Assembly (NCBI GenBank): GCA_037176885.1
Contig: JAWWNJ010000026.1
Coordinates: 1,426,001-1,490,000, forward strand
Direction of reading: 5' to 3'
Length of the DNA stretch: 64,000 bases
Origin: Favolaschia claudopus
Lineage: Eukaryota > Basidiomycota > Agaricomycetes > Agaricales > Mycenaceae
Positions 10,122 through 20,935 of the stretch are shown here, piece by piece. The position numbers were made by a program, and so were the translations under genes. The stretch's first letter is position 1. Each line of letters opens with the position of its first letter. The notes below the pieces were generated by a model that was given only the letters and a program-made list of their open reading frames with translations, ran no database searches and was not told where the DNA came from.

Positions 10122-13100
10122 ATGGAGCGAAGCTCTAAGAGTCGAAGACTCGCGCGAGGGCGAGAAACGACACGAGGTCCAAACAAGAGCTGAGTGAGAA
10201 GAGAAAGAAAAGAAAGAAAGGGGGAAGAGCTGAAAAGTAGCCCTATAAAATGTAGCTGTGGTGATGTTGAATGGGTGGAAGAAAGAAAGAATAGATCAAA
10301 AAAGTTAGTGTCACCGCAATTTTTGCAAAGATGGTTATGCAAAGATGGTTCATACGGCGGAGGCCGATCATAGATGTGGAAATGAAAGTCAAATGTGAAG
10401 GTGTGCCAATGGGCGTCCAGGTAACAAGCGGGCAGAGGCGAGAGATCCGTCTCCCGACGAGATGAGAGGCGCAGCTGCATATAAGAAAAGAGAAAAATGT
10501 GGGATCAAAGTGTGTCGTGCTGTGCACCGAGAGTGGTAATTGCGGCCGGAACGATCGTCGAGGATAGGCGATGAACTTGTGGTCGGTGCTGCAATGAGCG
10601 CGGCGCCCATTGATGGTTCATGACCTACAGAGAGAAGGAAGGAGAAAGAGTGTAGATGGTGCGAGATTCCGAAGAATGACCTGGAGTCCAGAGAGGAGGT
10701 GTTGCGATTGGGATTCACCGCTGCAGAACAGAACACGCTCTTGTGTATACCCAGAGGCCAAGGATGCGGAGGAGCGCTAAATGCGAAATCTGGAGGTATT
10801 TATCGATGTGATTGGCGACTTTACCACGAGGTGTGGTTTAATCAACATGGAGGACGAACAGAGTTGAATGGACGAAGAAGGATATCAGATAGTCAGAGAA
10901 TTGAATGATGTTGAATGAGCGAAGATGTGCCGCGGAAGTAAGTCGTTGTTGTGCATTGACAAGCATGTACGGCTCGAATGAAGTGTGGCCAACCACGCAA
11001 TCGAAGGAGGGAGAGATGAGGTGAGGCGGAACCAGATGTTCGGCAACAAGGTGCTGGTTGAAACTGTAGGTGTAGATAGGCTCAAAATCGGTATTGTTAA
11101 TCGATAGGAGGATGCGATGGATGCCCATGATGAGAGATAGCAGGTGCCTGGAGGCTGGAGAAGACGAAAAACGAAGAACTGATGACCGCGTGTTGTTAGC
11201 AGTAGATCATCGATGTCAAGTTGTCGAGGGGATGCAAGACAATGAGCGTATGTGTGAAAAAATAAGAGGAGTTTCGATGTGACGCGGCATGCTTTAATGA
11301 CACAATATTTGTGCCGCGAGGAAGCAGGTTTGGCAATGAAGAAAGAGAATAAGAAGAGAACATGAGGAGAACAGAGTGGATGGGACGACTTGGATGGTAA
11401 ACTTTGAACCAAGTGTGATGGTCATCCGAAATAAATCGGATGATGCGGACCATCGTCTAAGAGCGGGATGTAAGTACAGTCTTAGCACTGGCGACATCGC
11501 GGAGTCGAATGCTACGGGGGTGTCGAGAGCGTCCCGTCCCGATAAAATTCAGTCCATCAAACTCGTATTTGAGATTTACAGAGGAGCGGAGGAGAGCAGA
11601 AATAGAATAGATGAGGCCCAATGCGGCATCGCGAGGCAGTCCGCCTTGACGGAGGAGCTTCATTAAATGACATCGCAGCGGAGGTATAATCGTCTAGCTG
11701 AGAGTCTGGAAAAGAACGGAGATCGGGAGTAGGCTCTGCACCATAACTGTAAGGGTACGATTACGGGCGTGCCGTACGGAGTTCGTGCGGTACCGTGAGC
11801 CAGTCAAGATGGTCCGTATTCCCCGTACCGTGAGCCCGTATACGGCTGTACGTAGGGTATGTTGTCGGCAATGGCATGAGAAGAACAGATAAGAAGGTCG
11901 CGGGGAAAGCTAAGCGTTGCAACCTAACCATCTGGACAGATGTTACTCTGTCTGGCTGGTTCATCGCAAGGAGATCAAAAATTGTGAGAAATGAAATGAG
12001 TTTGAGATTGAATACGAGTCCGACGTCATTAAGCGACCAAAATGTTCGATAGAGATAATTCTTTCGACCGGTTTCCGAAAGAAACCGATGAATAGAAAAG
12101 TGCAAAGTGACGAGTGACACGGGTCCGGCAACAGAATCATGTCTTATGAAATGATTCAGCAGCCTAGAGTTCGAGAAAAACAATCTCTGTCGATGCCAAT
12201 GGAATGGCACGAAACCAGCATGCAATCGGAAGGAAAATCAACAAATAGGAAACAAGCATCGGGTGATGCGCTGAGTACAAAAATGCCTCGCGAAACTGAG
12301 TGTCGACGGGGATATCACCCTTGAAGAAAGCCCCGGAGGGATTGGAGGCGGAGAAAGATTGAGAACGTTACGCGCAAAGTGATCCCCACAAAATCATGGG
12401 AAGCAATACACATATCCCGTTATTTTGAGAATGATGTCAGACCGGCGCAGTAGCCTCAGACCGCTCCGAGATGGTGAACAGCAAGAAACCAGAAAATTAA
12501 CCAGCACGTTCGCCGGCGAGAGCCTGAACACCCAAGATATGTCGGGCGCAACATAGCCAGATCCACAACAATCTCAACGAGGATTTCTCCCACTGAGACC
12601 CGACGAAGTCGCCGAGAAAAAGAGAAAATCGTGAACAATCAAATGCTCCCCGTGAAGATTCACATCAAAAAGGGTGCGCGGAGCGCAACACGGGCCAGCA
12701 ACCCGAGTGTCTGCCCGTACAGTAGCCATCAACCATTGAGAAAATGCGACCAAAATAAACAATAAGTACCGAAGTACCGTCTCATCGAATGTGGCTCGGG
12801 CGAGTCGGCATGATAGCCCTAAATTCCCCAAGATTGGGGAATGAAGAGAAAGAGAAAGAGAGAAAAGAAAAATCAAAGGCGCACCGCGTCCAAAATTGAT
12901 CGGCTGTGCCGAGTCCTTCGCCGAGTTTTAGCCAGAGTCCTCCAGTGTCGAGAAATCAGGCAGTGTGAGCTGGAGATGAGGAGGAAAGCATCGTGAACCC
13001 CCACAGAGCCCGTGAAAGGATGATGAGGGAAGAAATGAGATGGAATATGGATAGTTATGGTGATATGGATGGAATGATTGTATATGCCTCGCGCGGAGAC

Positions 13101-13326
13101 GAAGACGATGATAGGAGAGGAGAAGATGAGGCGGTGCAATGGATTTCTGTACGAATAAGGACTGTATCGTGCATGGGAATGGAGAGAGGATGGGATAGAG
13201 ATGTTGTATGATGAGGAGGATAAGGGTAATATTGGTGGATGGACGCGCTCGATCGCAAGTGCGACTGTACCGGCAACGATGTTACATGATTGGTATGATG
13301 GGAGGTAGAAGATAGAAAATGCAGGG
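10122..13326. other. non-coding stretch between repeats A2 and B2, left part
   Basis: The + strand is purine-rich over much of this 3.2 kb, which leaves long Ser/Phe/His-rich open frames on the minus strand (up to 331 codons, crossing the A and B repeats). No domain, conserved motif or sensible splice structure was seen. I regard these frames as compositional artefacts. A long non-coding RNA is possible but not supported by anything visible. Confidence 0.5.
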
Positions 13327-13609
13327 AGATAGAGTGCATCGTCATGCATGGATAGATGGGCGGCGTCCCGCGATGGATGATAGAGTGCCGAAGCACAAGG
13401 ATGGGGTGCATCGTCATGCATGAATAGATGAGCGGCGTCCCGCGATGAAGAGTGCCGAAGCACAAGGATAGGGTGCATCGTCATGCATGAATAGATGAGC
13501 GGCGTCCCGCGATGAAGAGTGCCGAAGCACAAGGATAGGGTGCATCGTCATGCATGGATGGATGGGCGGCGTCCCGCAATGGATGATAGAGTGCCGAGGC
13601 ACAGGATGG
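13327..13609. repeat. minisatellite, 67-74 bp unit, 4 copies
   Basis: Four tandem units each carry GTGCATCGTCATGCATG, GGCGGCGTCCCGC or GAGCGGCGTCCCGC, and AGAGTGCCGA followed by GCACA. The middle two are 67 bp and nearly identical; the outer two are longer by a GGATGATA-type insertion. The array gives repetitive minus-strand open frames that are not believed to be genes. Confidence 0.9.
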
Positions 13610-13752
13610 ATCGTTGAATGAGATCGTCGTCAAAGACGAACGCATCTGCACCGCCGAGGATGGAAGATAGATCTTCGAGTGAGACCGTCGCTGAAAGCCA
13701 ACGCATCTGCACCGTCAGAGGATAGAGGGTCCATTGCACCATCAAGGATGGA

Positions 13753-14280
13753 CACAACTTCACCGAGATAGAGGATCCATTGCGACGTCAAGGACAAACA
13801 CAACTTCACCGGGATAGAGGATCCATTGCGACGTCAAGGACAAACACAACTTCACCGGGATAGAGGATCCGTCGCGCTGTCAAAGACGAACACGACTTCA
13901 CCGAAGATAGAGGCTAGGTTGCACCGTCGAAAGACGAACACAATTTCACCGGAGATAGAGGCTTGGTTGCACAGTCAAGGACCGCACAACTTCACCAGGA
14001 TAGAGGCTACGTTGCGCCGTCAAGAACGAACGCAACTTCACCGAGATAGAGGGTCCATCGCGCTGTCTAGGACGAACACGACTTCACCGAAGATAGAGGC
14101 TAGGTTGCACAGTCAAAAACCGCACAACTTCACCGGGATAGAGGGTCCATCGCGCTGCCAAGGACGAACGCAACTTCACCGAGATAGAGGGTCCATCGCG
14201 CTGTCAAAGACGAACACGACTTCACCGAAGATAGAGGCTTGGTTGCGCCGTCAAGGACGAACACAACCTCACCGAGGATA
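13753..14280. repeat. minisatellite, about 46 bp unit, about 11.5 copies
   Basis: Units begin CACAACTTCACCG or CACGACTTCACCG, continue GATAGAGG and a variable GC-rich middle, and end GTCAAGGACGAA or close variants. Several variant types alternate. Looser copies extend to about 13640 on the left and 14560 on the right. A 151-codon + strand frame (13826-14281) is only the translated repeat. Confidence 0.9.
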
Positions 14281-15061
14281 GATCGTTCAGCGAGATCGTC
14301 GTCGAAGACGAACGTATCTCCACTGTCGGAGGGTAGCGGATAGGTCAATGAGATGCTCCGACGAAAACGAACACATCTGAGAATAAGTGATAGATTATGT
14401 CGCAGGATGCGCCGTCGAAAACGAACGTCTCTGCACTGAAGGTGATAGAGTATAGATCTTTGAATGAGATGCGGACAGTCGTTAACGAGCACATCTGCTC
14501 CGAAAATGGAGAGCGGTCCGTGAGGTGCACACCGTCAATAACGGGCACACCTGCACCGGCGAAAGATTGAGAATAAAAAGTAATGAGAGTAGCGGAAAAA
14601 ATTGAAAGTAAGGGGTAAAGCCTGTCGCAACGACCTCGTTCCAGGACTCTGATGTACAACATTGGAGTGCGAGAAGTGTCACAGTAGTGGTCCAGCAAGT
14701 GGGAGGAGGACAAATAAAGGAAAAGAATGAGTGGGTAACACACCATCACAATATCTCTCAGCGCTCTGCTAACAAGGTACTGGCCAGAGTCCCCGTGCGT
14801 TTCGACGAACAAAGCGCAGTTGCGGAACCAGGTCTTGAGGATATCACCATAGACGAGACAAAGGTAGAGCAACAAATGAGTGCGAAAAGTGGAGAAGTTT
14901 TGTTGAGCCATGTGCTGGAATGTGATAGAGAAGCGCTGAGAGGTCGGTTCCATCCCATGCGAAGGACGATGTCTGACATGAAGTCAAGACGTGCCCGACA
15001 TGAAGTCAAGGGCCAGAAAGAGGATCGGCTGTGGGAGAGAAACAAAGAGGTCCGAATGTCC
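14281..15061. other. degenerate repeat flank and non-coding spacer
   Basis: Diverged minisatellite-like units (GAACG...CATCTGCAC motifs) fade out by about 14560. The rest up to repeat B2 holds no recognisable gene. Confidence 0.5.
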
Positions 15062-15259
15062 TGACAAAAACACCGGTGATAGCACGAGGGAGGACGATGT
15101 GCTGTCGACGCCGCAGCGGACGCGAGAGCGGGAGGAGAAAAGAGAATGACCGCTGTCATCGGTGATCGGCGATCAGCTGTCAATGACAAGTCTACTCTTA
15201 CGTCACTACCTTGCCTTTCACTCAGCCGCACTCGCAAGCTCGTCACGACTGAGCTCGCA
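15062..15259. repeat. segmental repeat B, copy 2 (leader of the 15269 F-box gene)
   Basis: It appears identical to 9717-9914. It ends 9 bp before the ATG at 15269, so it probably contains the transcription start or 5' UTR of that gene. Confidence 0.9.
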
Positions 15260-15268
15260 TCTACGTGC

Positions 15269-16452
15269 ATGCCCGCCCCAGGTCTACCCCTCCCCGAACT
15301 ATGGGATTACATCACCGAGTTCATAACAGCACCGAAGGACCTTAAATCCGTCTCCCTCACCTGTCGATCCTTCTGCTCAGCAGCGCAAAAACGGCTGTAC
15401 CACGACATCTGCCTCGAGGAAAATCTGCTGATGATGTCCTACGGGTACAACCCTGCGAATCCGAAAGCATATCATCTATCAGCAATTCTATCCCACTCTC
15501 CGCATATTCTGGGATATATCCGCACTCTGCGGGTCTACAGCAGGTCTCACACAGTTCATGCCGTCCTGGCTGCGATACCGTGGTCTCATCTGCGCAATCT
15601 GACGATAAAACTATCTCCCGCACTGTCGGGGCGGGATAATGTCAAAACTCTTGTCCGGATCCCTTCACTCCGAGCTCTCTATGTACAGTTCGATGCACCC
15701 AGGGATGACGAAGTGTTGTTCTTTGTTCTATCTTCATGCTCCCAAAATATCGACGAATTAGGACTGGAAATGATTGACGAGGGGGATGAAGGGCAGGAAC
15801 CAAATATCTCGTTTGTACCTCCTACCCTGACATCTCCTCGCTCTACAATCCACTCACTCACCCTCTGCACCAACGCATTCTTTCCCGATGTTCTCGGCAA
15901 TCTCTTTGATCTACACTCACTGAAGAATCTGACATGGAACGGAATACATTCACCGACTCTCGAACATTTCTTCGCGGAATTCGGTGCATCGGTGGAAGCT
16001 TTACACCTCCCATATGGATTCCGTATGTTCTACACTATCAAAACTACAATCGATCTGATATGATTTGTCCAACAGAGGGGATGGAGGTGTCGCTAAATCC
16101 TTCTTCGTGCTTTGCTCACTTCCCCTCCCTCCAACACCTGCGCGTCAACGTCAACCCCGACGATAAGTTCGTTTCCACACTCACAACGGTCGGCGAGGTC
16201 ATCGAGCGTCTTCCTACCATCACACATCTAACCCTCGAGATATCGCCAACGAGCATGCGTGAGCTATTGCCATGGGCTGAAGAATTTGAGAAGGTATTGG
16301 TTCGCTATTTGGCGGCGTTGCAGGATGTTCGGTTCGTTCTCTTGGAAACTGGAACCGAAGGATGCGACCATGATGGTGACGTAGTGTCGATCGAGGAATT
16401 GAAGAAGCTCTTTGCCAGGTTTGAGAGAAGTAATACGAGTTGTAGGATGTAA
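15269..16452 (+). CDS. F-box-like / leucine-rich protein
   Basis: Two exons (15269-16022 and 16076-16452) joined by a 53 bp GTATGT...CAG intron give 376 residues. Residues 5-48 (LPLPELWDYITEF through RLYHDI) resemble a divergent F-box, the part that binds Skp1 in SCF ubiquitin ligases. The remainder is a loose series of leucine-rich segments (LRNLTIKL, LRALYVQF, IHSLTL, LKNLTW, LQHLRV, ITHLTL) expected to bind the substrate. An in-frame ATG exists upstream at 15146, but it lies inside repeat B, so the ATG just before the F-box is preferred. Its substrate is unknown. It is one of six F-box-like genes or gene remnants with a visible F-box in the window. Confidence 0.75.
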
Positions 16453-16811
16453 TTGAATTGCAGAGAAAATAGAAAATCGGCGTACTGAGTTCACCCAACA
16501 GTGGCAATACAGTTAGACTCGAGCCAGTTGCAAAGGTAGTAGCCTCAAAGACAGCCGTTTTATGAATATCCGCTCGCTATGGAGTGAAATATCCTATGTA
16601 CAGCTACTTATTCACTCGAATGTTCGATGATATCGAGATTAAGTGGGAATTTTACATATCCAAGTCGTGGAACGGAAGTTCATTCCAACATACATTCCGA
16701 AACCCAACGCAGAAAAATAGCCAAGGTGAACATTGTTCAGACTCGATTCAATCATTTAGTAATATCAGCTTCGCGCCAGAAGACATATATGGTGCGGTAC
16801 CGTCAACCTCC
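16453..16811. other. intergenic between convergent F-box genes
   Basis: About 360 bp between the 3' ends of the 15269 (+) and 16812 (-) genes. Nothing recognised. Confidence 0.5.
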
Positions 16812-18464
16812 TCACTTCCAACCAACAGGCAGACTCAACACCAAGTCTCCCTCGCTCACAAGCTCCTTCAACCTCCCCAAAACCACTGCATCCACCTCCC
16901 GTCCCCTCGCTTCCGTGAGATCCCAATTCAACAACAGCCCAAGCGAACAAGTGAACCTTCTTCCCACTCGCACGCGCGAAAGTATCATCTCCATGAGCGC
17001 CCTATCGTCGAATTGCAGGCGCGAATGGAGGGTCAGGGTGTGTAGATTCGTGACCAGTTGGTGCGGGGAACAACCCGCATCCGAATTGGATTTATTATTG
17101 ATGCGTGCGGTGAGCGCGGCGAAAAGGGGATCTGTGATGAGTCGCACGTTGGTTCCGCGCCCATTTATGCGCTCGTGATCCGCCAGCTCGAGAGATGTGA
17201 GTGCGGGAAGGGCAGGGAGGAGCTGAAGGAGTTGGGCCTGAGATATATTGACGTGACTCAGCGAGAGCGATCTCAACGTCGTCTGGAAACCCGATCGTTC
17301 GGATAAGCCGAGAAATTGGGGCTGGGGCCAGACGAGTGGGAAGCGGGGATATTTTTCGGAGTCAAATGAGAGGGAAGAGAGAGATGGGAGGGTGAGCGCT
17401 GTGAAGATAGATGAGAGGGCTTTCTGGCAATGATGCCGGAAGAATTCGCCGACGAGTTTGATGCTGAGATGGCCGACGTTAGAGGAGGTGGGGGTGAGGG
17501 CGAGGTCGAGGGTATGTGAGCGATTCGAGGTCCAATCGTCGAGGTAAAATTGGAGGTGCAGCCGGTTGGATTCAGATAGACTGGAAATTGCGGTTATCAC
17601 GGCGGCAATATCCGTGGATGCAAGGGAAAGGTAGCTGATAGTGGATAGAGTAGTTAGATTTGGCAGGGAGATACGGCTGTTCACCCCTCCAATGAGGGCC
17701 ACATCCGCCAGGCGGGGTGCGTTAGCGAACAAGAGCACGGGTTCTACTAGATTGCCGACCGGTAACACCGTTAACCTCTCGAGAAGAGGGAGATTCCTCC
17801 GAGTCGTGGCTCCGGAAAGAACCTGAAGATCCGTGGCAGGGCCTGTAAACCGCACCACCAACCAGCGCGCAGAATGTTTTGCGAGGAGTTCGAGAGCAGG
17901 GACGTGAGACGGTGATTCTGTGATGTTCACAAATAAGATCCGTAGAGGGCAGTTTGCACTGCGACGGAGGGTGGTTTCGAGGAGCGTCATTGCCTTCTCC
18001 GTGCTGCTGGGTGTGCGCCACAGAGCAAAGGAAAGGACTAATTCCGTCCACAGAGACGGAGTTCCGAGAGCGAGAATAGACCACCGATAGCAGACTTGCG
18101 AGACGGTACGAATGGGAGCATTGGACAATAGGTGGAGCGCCACGCTAGTGGAAGACGGCTCTTCCTTGATCGTTTCGAATTCCGGTGCAGTCACCACGAC
18201 AATAGCAAAAATTTCAGCCAAGATTTCCGCAGGTAATCGGCGGATGGGTGCAGAGATACTTTGACATTGGATATATTGTTCTTCGAGGGAACTGCGATAG
18301 ATTGCGAGCTCTTTCTCTCGAGCACGCAGCTGAGCGAGTTCATCGTCGCATTGAGCCATCTTGTCAGATAGCGAGGCGGAGAGAGAGGAGAGTTGGCTGA
18401 GAGGAAGCTGGTTGTGAGAGCGGAGCAAATCGCGTATGAGGTGCTCCTGAGATGCGGTGGACAT
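16812..18464 (-). CDS. coiled-coil F-box protein with LRR-like C-terminus
   Basis: A single uninterrupted reading frame. From the ATG at 18464 the protein has 550 residues: a short helical region, a heptad-rich coiled coil at about 35-65 (KMAQCDDELAQLRAREKELA), a well-formed F-box at about 72-115 (PIRRLPAEILAEIFAIV, then VCYRWSILALGTPSLW), and a leucine-rich C-terminal half. This is the standard layout of the large agaricomycete F-box family, whose members act as substrate receptors of SCF ubiquitin ligases. The frame stays open to ATGs at 18554 and 18584, but the outermost of these lies at the edge of direct repeat R1 (from 18571), so the downstream start is favoured. Confidence 0.85.
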   Translation of the reverse strand: MSTASQEHLIRDLLRSHNQLPLSQLSSLSASLSDKMAQCDDELAQLRAREKELAIYRSSLEEQYIQCQSISAPIRRLPAEILAEIFAIVVVTAPEFETIKEEPSSTSVALHLLSNAPIRTVSQVCYRWSILALGTPSLWTELVLSFALWRTPSSTEKAMTLLETTLRRSANCPLRILFVNITESPSHVPALELLAKHSARWLVVRFTGPATDLQVLSGATTRRNLPLLERLTVLPVGNLVEPVLLFANAPRLADVALIGGVNSRISLPNLTTLSTISYLSLASTDIAAVITAISSLSESNRLHLQFYLDDWTSNRSHTLDLALTPTSSNVGHLSIKLVGEFFRHHCQKALSSIFTALTLPSLSSLSFDSEKYPRFPLVWPQPQFLGLSERSGFQTTLRSLSLSHVNISQAQLLQLLPALPALTSLELADHERINGRGTNVRLITDPLFAALTARINNKSNSDAGCSPHQLVTNLHTLTLHSRLQFDDRALMEMILSRVRVGRRFTCSLGLLLNWDLTEARGREVDAVVLGRLKELVSEGDLVLSLPVGWK

Positions 18465-18570
18465 GGTGGTCGCTGGCAGGCTGTTACTTAGTTTCCCACC
18501 GAGGGCCTCGGCCAGCCTCGGCCTCGAAGGTATGACGTGGCTAACATCGGACATGGCGGCCCGAGTCTGT

Positions 18571-19065
18571 TGATGGCGCATCATGATGCTGATTGGTTAT
18601 GATTGCTTGCCAGCGTGGCTTGTCTCTAACAACGACATTCCAGGCAAATCCCAGCAAGTCCCTCACCTCGCATCCATATTCCTCTTCGGAACGGTTGGAA
18701 CTCTCAAGCTGATACGCTTTCAAGCTTGCAATTATCCGATTTGCGTCTTCATTGGCTTCAATCGCCGTCAACGGTCACATTCCGTTTGGACTCCCAGGTC
18801 ACGGTCCCTAAAGGCCTCCCCAAGGTTTGATTCAATAACGGCTGGTTTCGTTTGAGACGTCCTTTGGTTGTTTGTCGTTGTATTGACACCTCACTTGCAA
18901 ACATTTTGCTTACATCTACTGTTCAGTGCGACTCGGATTTGCCATTTTTGGATTCTCGGAGCATTTTCTGTCGTGCCCACTACCCTCTTCACCGTCCTGC
19001 CGCTAGTTCTAGCCGGGCACTTCCCCAATCTCGTGAACGTTCAAGAGATTGACGTTCTGGATTGA
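18571..19065. repeat. direct repeat R1
   Basis: About 490 bp beginning TGATGGCGCATCATGATGC, closely similar to 20008-20515. It differs from R2 by substitutions and by short insertions, for example extra bases in GGCAAATCCCAGCAAGTCCC against GGCAAGTCCC. It overlaps the extreme 5' end of the open frame of the minus-strand F-box gene, so the duplicated piece probably derives from that gene's promoter. Confidence 0.85.
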
Positions 19066-19985
19066 CGTTCTGGTCTTCCAAACAAATTGCGCCCAACGTT
19101 CGGAGCTGCTCCATCAATCTCAGCGTTCTTAGTGAAGTTTGAACCCATCACCGACCGAGACCTCCCGTACCATTCCCCTCGTTTCCGCCACCGTGTCTTT
19201 CACCGCCGTTTCGCACTTTCCGAACCTGCAAAATCAAAGCTAATCTGCGGCGCCCCTCGATCGCATGGTTCCGCTCAAAATCAACCCCCGCTCTCCACCT
19301 GGAAAACCTCAACTCGCTGAGATCGCTGCACATATGCATAGCCTCCGGAAGTATCATTCCCGTCCCCTGCACCACTGTGAACTTGCTCCCTCTCGGCGAA
19401 GAATTCACACGCACTCACTCCGACATGCCCTTCCACCCGAGGCATGTCGCGCTTCCTTCCCGCGTTGTGACTACTTCAACTCCACCTCCCCACCCATCGC
19501 GTTCATCGACCCCATCCCATCCCTCCACCCTACGCTCACTCGTCATCTTCCAATCATCCAATCATCCATCCATCGTGTGCCGATGTCGCATGTACATTTC
19601 CTTGACGGGATCGCCACGGATAACCAATCCCAATCCCGCCCCGCTCAAGAGCGGACTTGGAGGTTGGCAATGGTTAGGGGGGTTCAATCCCACCCCGCGC
19701 CGGATACTGTCGACAGACATCATAAAATCATACACGAATTTCAACTCGCTCGAAATCTCCTGCAACACCCACTTCAACCGTCTCTCAATCGGAACTCATA
19801 CTGTATCCTTCCTTCATCGCGGCTTTCCCTGCGCTGCACGATCTAACCGTAGTCAACTTCCAAAGAAGCCGATTATTCGCGCCTTCGACGCCAGGCGTCT
19901 CCGACCAAGACAACGCTGATCCCGCATCTGACGAAATATCGCAATCGCGGGCCGCCACAACTGCTCCCGTTCATCCTTGTCCTCA
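19066..19985 (+). pseudogene. decayed copy of the F-box/LRR gene at 43641-45134
   Basis: The + strand matches the coding strand of the 43641-45134 gene from about residue 59 (RLTFWSS) to about residue 320. The intact gene uses about 786 bases for this part while the copy uses about 920. The extra bases are many short insertions, mostly 2-8 bp, often duplicating neighbouring bases (CAATCCCAATCCCGCC for CAATCCCGCC; a doubled TTGACGTTCTGGA at the left edge). The frame is broken many times. The first 58 residues and everything after residue 320 are missing; direct repeats R1 and R2 border the copy. Confidence 0.85.
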
Positions 19986-20007
19986 ACTTGTCCTGCTAAA
20001 TCACGAG

Positions 20008-20515
20008 TGATGGCGCATCATGATGCTGATTGGTTATGATTGCTTGTCAGCGCGGCTTGTCTCTGGCAACGACATTCCAGGCAAGTCCCTCACCTCTGCA
20101 TCCATATTCGCCTTCGGAACGGTTGGGACTTTCGAGTTGATACGCTTTCAGGCTTGTAATCATCCGATTTGCGTCTTCATTGGCTTCAATCGCCGTCACA
20201 TTCCGTTTGTTTGGACTCTCAGGTCCCTAAAAGCCTCCCCAAGGTTTGACTCAGTAACAGCTAGTGTTGTGAAACGTCCTTTGGTTGATTCTTCGTTGTA
20301 GCGACACCTCGCTTGCAAACATTTCGCTTACATCTACTGTTCAGTACTCAACGTTCAGTCGCCGAGACTCCGACTGGGATTAGTCATTTTTGGATTCTCG
20401 GAGCAGATCCTGTTGTGCCCACTACCGACTTGACTGTCTTGCCGCTAGTTCCAGCCGGGCAGCTCCCCAATCTCGCAGACTTTCAAGAGATTCACGTATT
20501 CTTCGGACAGCCACG
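20008..20515. repeat. direct repeat R2
   Basis: A diverged duplicate of 18571-19065 in the same orientation, starting with the same TGATGGCGCATCATGATGC. It follows directly after the F-box pseudogene. No gene is seen in it. Confidence 0.85.
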
Positions 20516-20935
20516 TTCTGCTTCAAATTTCCTTTTCGGGTCTCTACATCCATTTTTGCACATCCCTTTGTGCGGCAACAATCTCACTCTACTTTCCGTT
20601 CCCCCACAAGGAAATCTCGCCTCTCCATCCCTTGTGTCGGAAATGGACGTCCACTTGTTCTCCACAACGAAGAATGATTATGCAAGGAGTAGAGCGACGC
20701 CGGTTAGCAATGCCTTTGTTCTCGCTCGAGTTAATATACAGATATTTCCGGCGCCCACTTCCCCCCTCCTTTCCTTGCTTTTCTTTGAGTCTCACGTCCC
20801 TCCGTCCCTCCGTCCCTCCGTCCCCTCCCCTTTCCGTCTCCTTCGTTCGCTACTGACTATTGCCACCCACTGTATCCAACACCCCGCTCAACCCCGAGCC
20901 ACGAAACTACTTATAAACTAATCAAATCATATCAA
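20516..20935. other. upstream region of the STE3 receptor gene
   Basis: Pyrimidine-rich DNA, including a CCCTCCGTCCCTCCGT tandem at about 20800-20825. CT-rich tracts are common in fungal promoters. No ORF was recognised. Confidence 0.4.

Noticed and set aside
9485..10480. 331-codon minus-strand ORF
   Set aside because: It crosses repeats A1, B1 and A2, has Ser/Pro/His-rich low-complexity composition and shows no domain; it reflects a purine-rich + strand.
12873..13532. 219-codon minus-strand ORF
   Set aside because: Much of it is the translated 67 bp minisatellite; no conserved motif.
13327..14280. CRISPR-like array
   Set aside because: The units are contiguous tandem repeats without unique spacers, in a eukaryotic context.
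13826..14281. 151-codon + strand ORF with repeated peptides
   Set aside because: It is the translated 46 bp minisatellite; 46 is not a multiple of three, so the repeated peptide arises from frame rotation, not protein-level selection.
9717..15259. LTR retrotransposon with B as 198 bp LTRs
   Set aside because: The TG...CA ends and identity fit, but no target duplication, primer-binding site or coding domain is seen, and repeat A also occurs outside the supposed element.
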